DNA of 64,000 nucleotides, taken from Adineta steineri (Eukaryota; Rotifera; Eurotatoria; Adinetida; Adinetidae). Made by a program: the position numbers and the translations under genes. Shown piece after piece: positions 62,966 through 64,000 of this stretch. Under the pieces are notes generated by a model. The model had not been told where the DNA came from. It was given only the letters and a program-made list of their open reading frames with translations, and ran no database searches. The stretch lies in the NCBI GenBank assembly GCA_905250115.1, contig CAJNOI010000359.1, positions 1-64,000 on the forward strand, given 5' to 3'. Position 1 is the first letter of the stretch; the number at the start of each line of letters is the position of its first letter.

Positions 62966-63539
62966 AATCGAATGATCTTGGGTTGTCAAGTGAAAACTAA
63001 TTACACATCCAGAAACATGTGTTCGATAAATACATAGTCTCCTAAATAATTAATATTTTTATATTAAATTCAAAATGAAATTAATAATATTAGTTAGAAA
63101 CGAGTATATCATAATAGAATCTTAATTGACATAAAGTATGTTAGAATTAATAATAAAAATAATGAAAAAAAGACACGAACACAATTACTCGTGCTATGAC
63201 CATTATCTATTTACAGAACTATTTAATAATTGCTTTGTTACAAAACGTTTCCATTATATGAGAAAATTATTTTCTATTAGAATTGATGACAATATAACTT
63301 AATTCAGTTTTTTTCCATTGTAAAAGAATATTTAACCTCGAAGAACTATAATTTTTCGAGTTTATTTATTCATTGGAAAAAAGTTTTGTACTTATTATTT
63401 CACAATTGGTAGTCTCTTGTTTTTTTCTGCTATTATTTCTATTCAATCTATTCTGACACATCCCAACAATTCGCATATGATCACGTAAATAATCTATAAA
63501 TAACAATAAAAATCTTTTATTTACATTAATATTTTACCA

Positions 63540-64000
63540 ATGACTACATACCATCGTAAAATAACAAAACGAATGTTTTGTTCACCTCTGATCTGTTGTA
63601 TATGTGGTGATGGAGCACGCGGTATTAATTTTGATGTTATCACTTGTATGTCTTGTAAAGCCTTTTTTCGACGAAATGCATTACAAGCATTAGTAAATTG
63701 TTTTGTACGTTTTCGAACATTATTTAAATTATTTTTATTATGTAGAATGTATTACGATGCAGACGTAAATCTAACTGTGAAATAACAATAGAAACACGAA
63801 AGAATTGTCCTGCTTGTCGATTACAAAAATGTTTGAAATTTGGTATGAAATCCAAATTAATTCGTTTGGATTCTCAAGCATTAACACAAGACATACAACT
63901 ACCAAGAGTAAGATTTTTATATCATCTATTCTATTAATTTTTTTCTTCTTCTTTTCAAGCCTCGACCATTAAGTCTTCTTCAAAATGATTATTCAACATT
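63540..64000 (+). CDS. nuclear receptor, DNA-binding domain exons (partial, runs off the edge)
   Basis: Exons 63540-63692, 63746-63907 and 63960 onward join in frame. First zinc finger: CCICGDGARGINFDVITCMS then CKAFFRRNALQAL. Second: CRRKSNCEITIETRKNC, then ACRLQKCLKFGM, giving the eight cysteines of a nuclear receptor DNA-binding domain. The P-box region reads CMSCKAFF, where CEGCKGFF or CEACKAFF are usual, so binding specificity may differ. The ligand-binding domain would lie beyond the window. The start Met at 63540 gives a short leader (MTTYHRKITKRMF); an upstream exon cannot be excluded. Subfamily not assignable from this piece. Confidence 0.93.

Larger units (their letters stand above)
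60040..63539. other. repeat-bearing intergenic region
   Basis: 3' flank of the PCGF gene, then a large TA-flanked foldback (60531-61012), a dispersed repeat copy (61810-62096) and another foldback (62720-62965), before the nuclear receptor gene. Open frames at 60766-60966 and 62705-63037 lie within the foldbacks and are not genes. Confidence 0.6.

Noticed and set aside
1..64000. CRISPR arrays, bacterial operon signals, contamination by a bacterial contig
   Set aside because: No regularly spaced repeats. Spliceosomal introns lie inside the NRPS and PKS genes, so these are nuclear eukaryotic genes despite their microbial-type domains.

Overview
The window looks like nuclear DNA of a bdelloid rotifer, most likely an AT-rich Rotaria-type genome. 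The grounds are: two gene copies carrying the bdelloid spliced-leader sequence; many very short GT-AG introns (about 46-70 bp); a long intronless ADP-ribosyltransferase plus tetratricopeptide gene of the kind expanded in bdelloids; animal regulatory genes (CUX/CASP, a Polycomb RING protein, a nuclear receptor); and large multidomain NRPS and PKS genes of microbial type, a known feature of bdelloids. The species call is inference.

Layout. 1-36.5 kb is a biosynthetic region, almost all read on the minus strand. An intact three-exon type I polyketide synthase (2826 aa; KS-AT-DH-MT-like-ER-KR-ACP-truncated TE) lies at 17.3-25.9 kb. Downstream of it is an NRPS gene starting at 16.1 kb, interrupted by a 100-N assembly gap, with C-A-PCP-C sequence continuing to 9.7 kb. 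A further NRPS gene starts at 1.67 kb and runs off the left edge. Between the last two is about 8 kb of gene-poor DNA with a dead non-LTR reverse transcriptase. At 30.7-36.5 kb lies a decayed second copy of the PKS. Its ACP-TE tail is found inverted about 16 kb away, at 46.4-47.0 kb.

36.5-47 kb holds repeats (a 0.85-kb direct repeat pair, a long foldback element) and a CUX/CASP locus on the minus strand: two CUT domains and a homeodomain, followed by CASP-type coiled-coil, transmembrane and tail exons. The shared 5' exons are absent, and the CUX part carries in-frame stops. The locus ends where the inverted PKS tail begins.

47.7-48.5 kb is a splicing-RNA cluster: a U2 snRNA gene and, 280 bp away, two head-to-head spliced-leader RNA-like genes forming an inverted repeat.

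51.1-53.9 kb is the ART-TPR gene. 58.0-60.0 kb is a nine-exon Polycomb group RING finger (PCGF) gene ending in a CtBP-type PLDLS motif, flanked by inverted copies of a dispersed repeat. The right edge has the DNA-binding domain exons of a nuclear receptor. At least six foldback/MITE elements are scattered through the window, including a hAT-type MITE with a perfect 8-bp target duplication inside a CASP intron.

Working hypothesis: the PKS loads and reduces a polyketide chain that it cannot release hydrolytically, because its TE is cut off at the nucleophile elbow. The adjacent NRPS, which begins with a condensation domain, could accept that chain.
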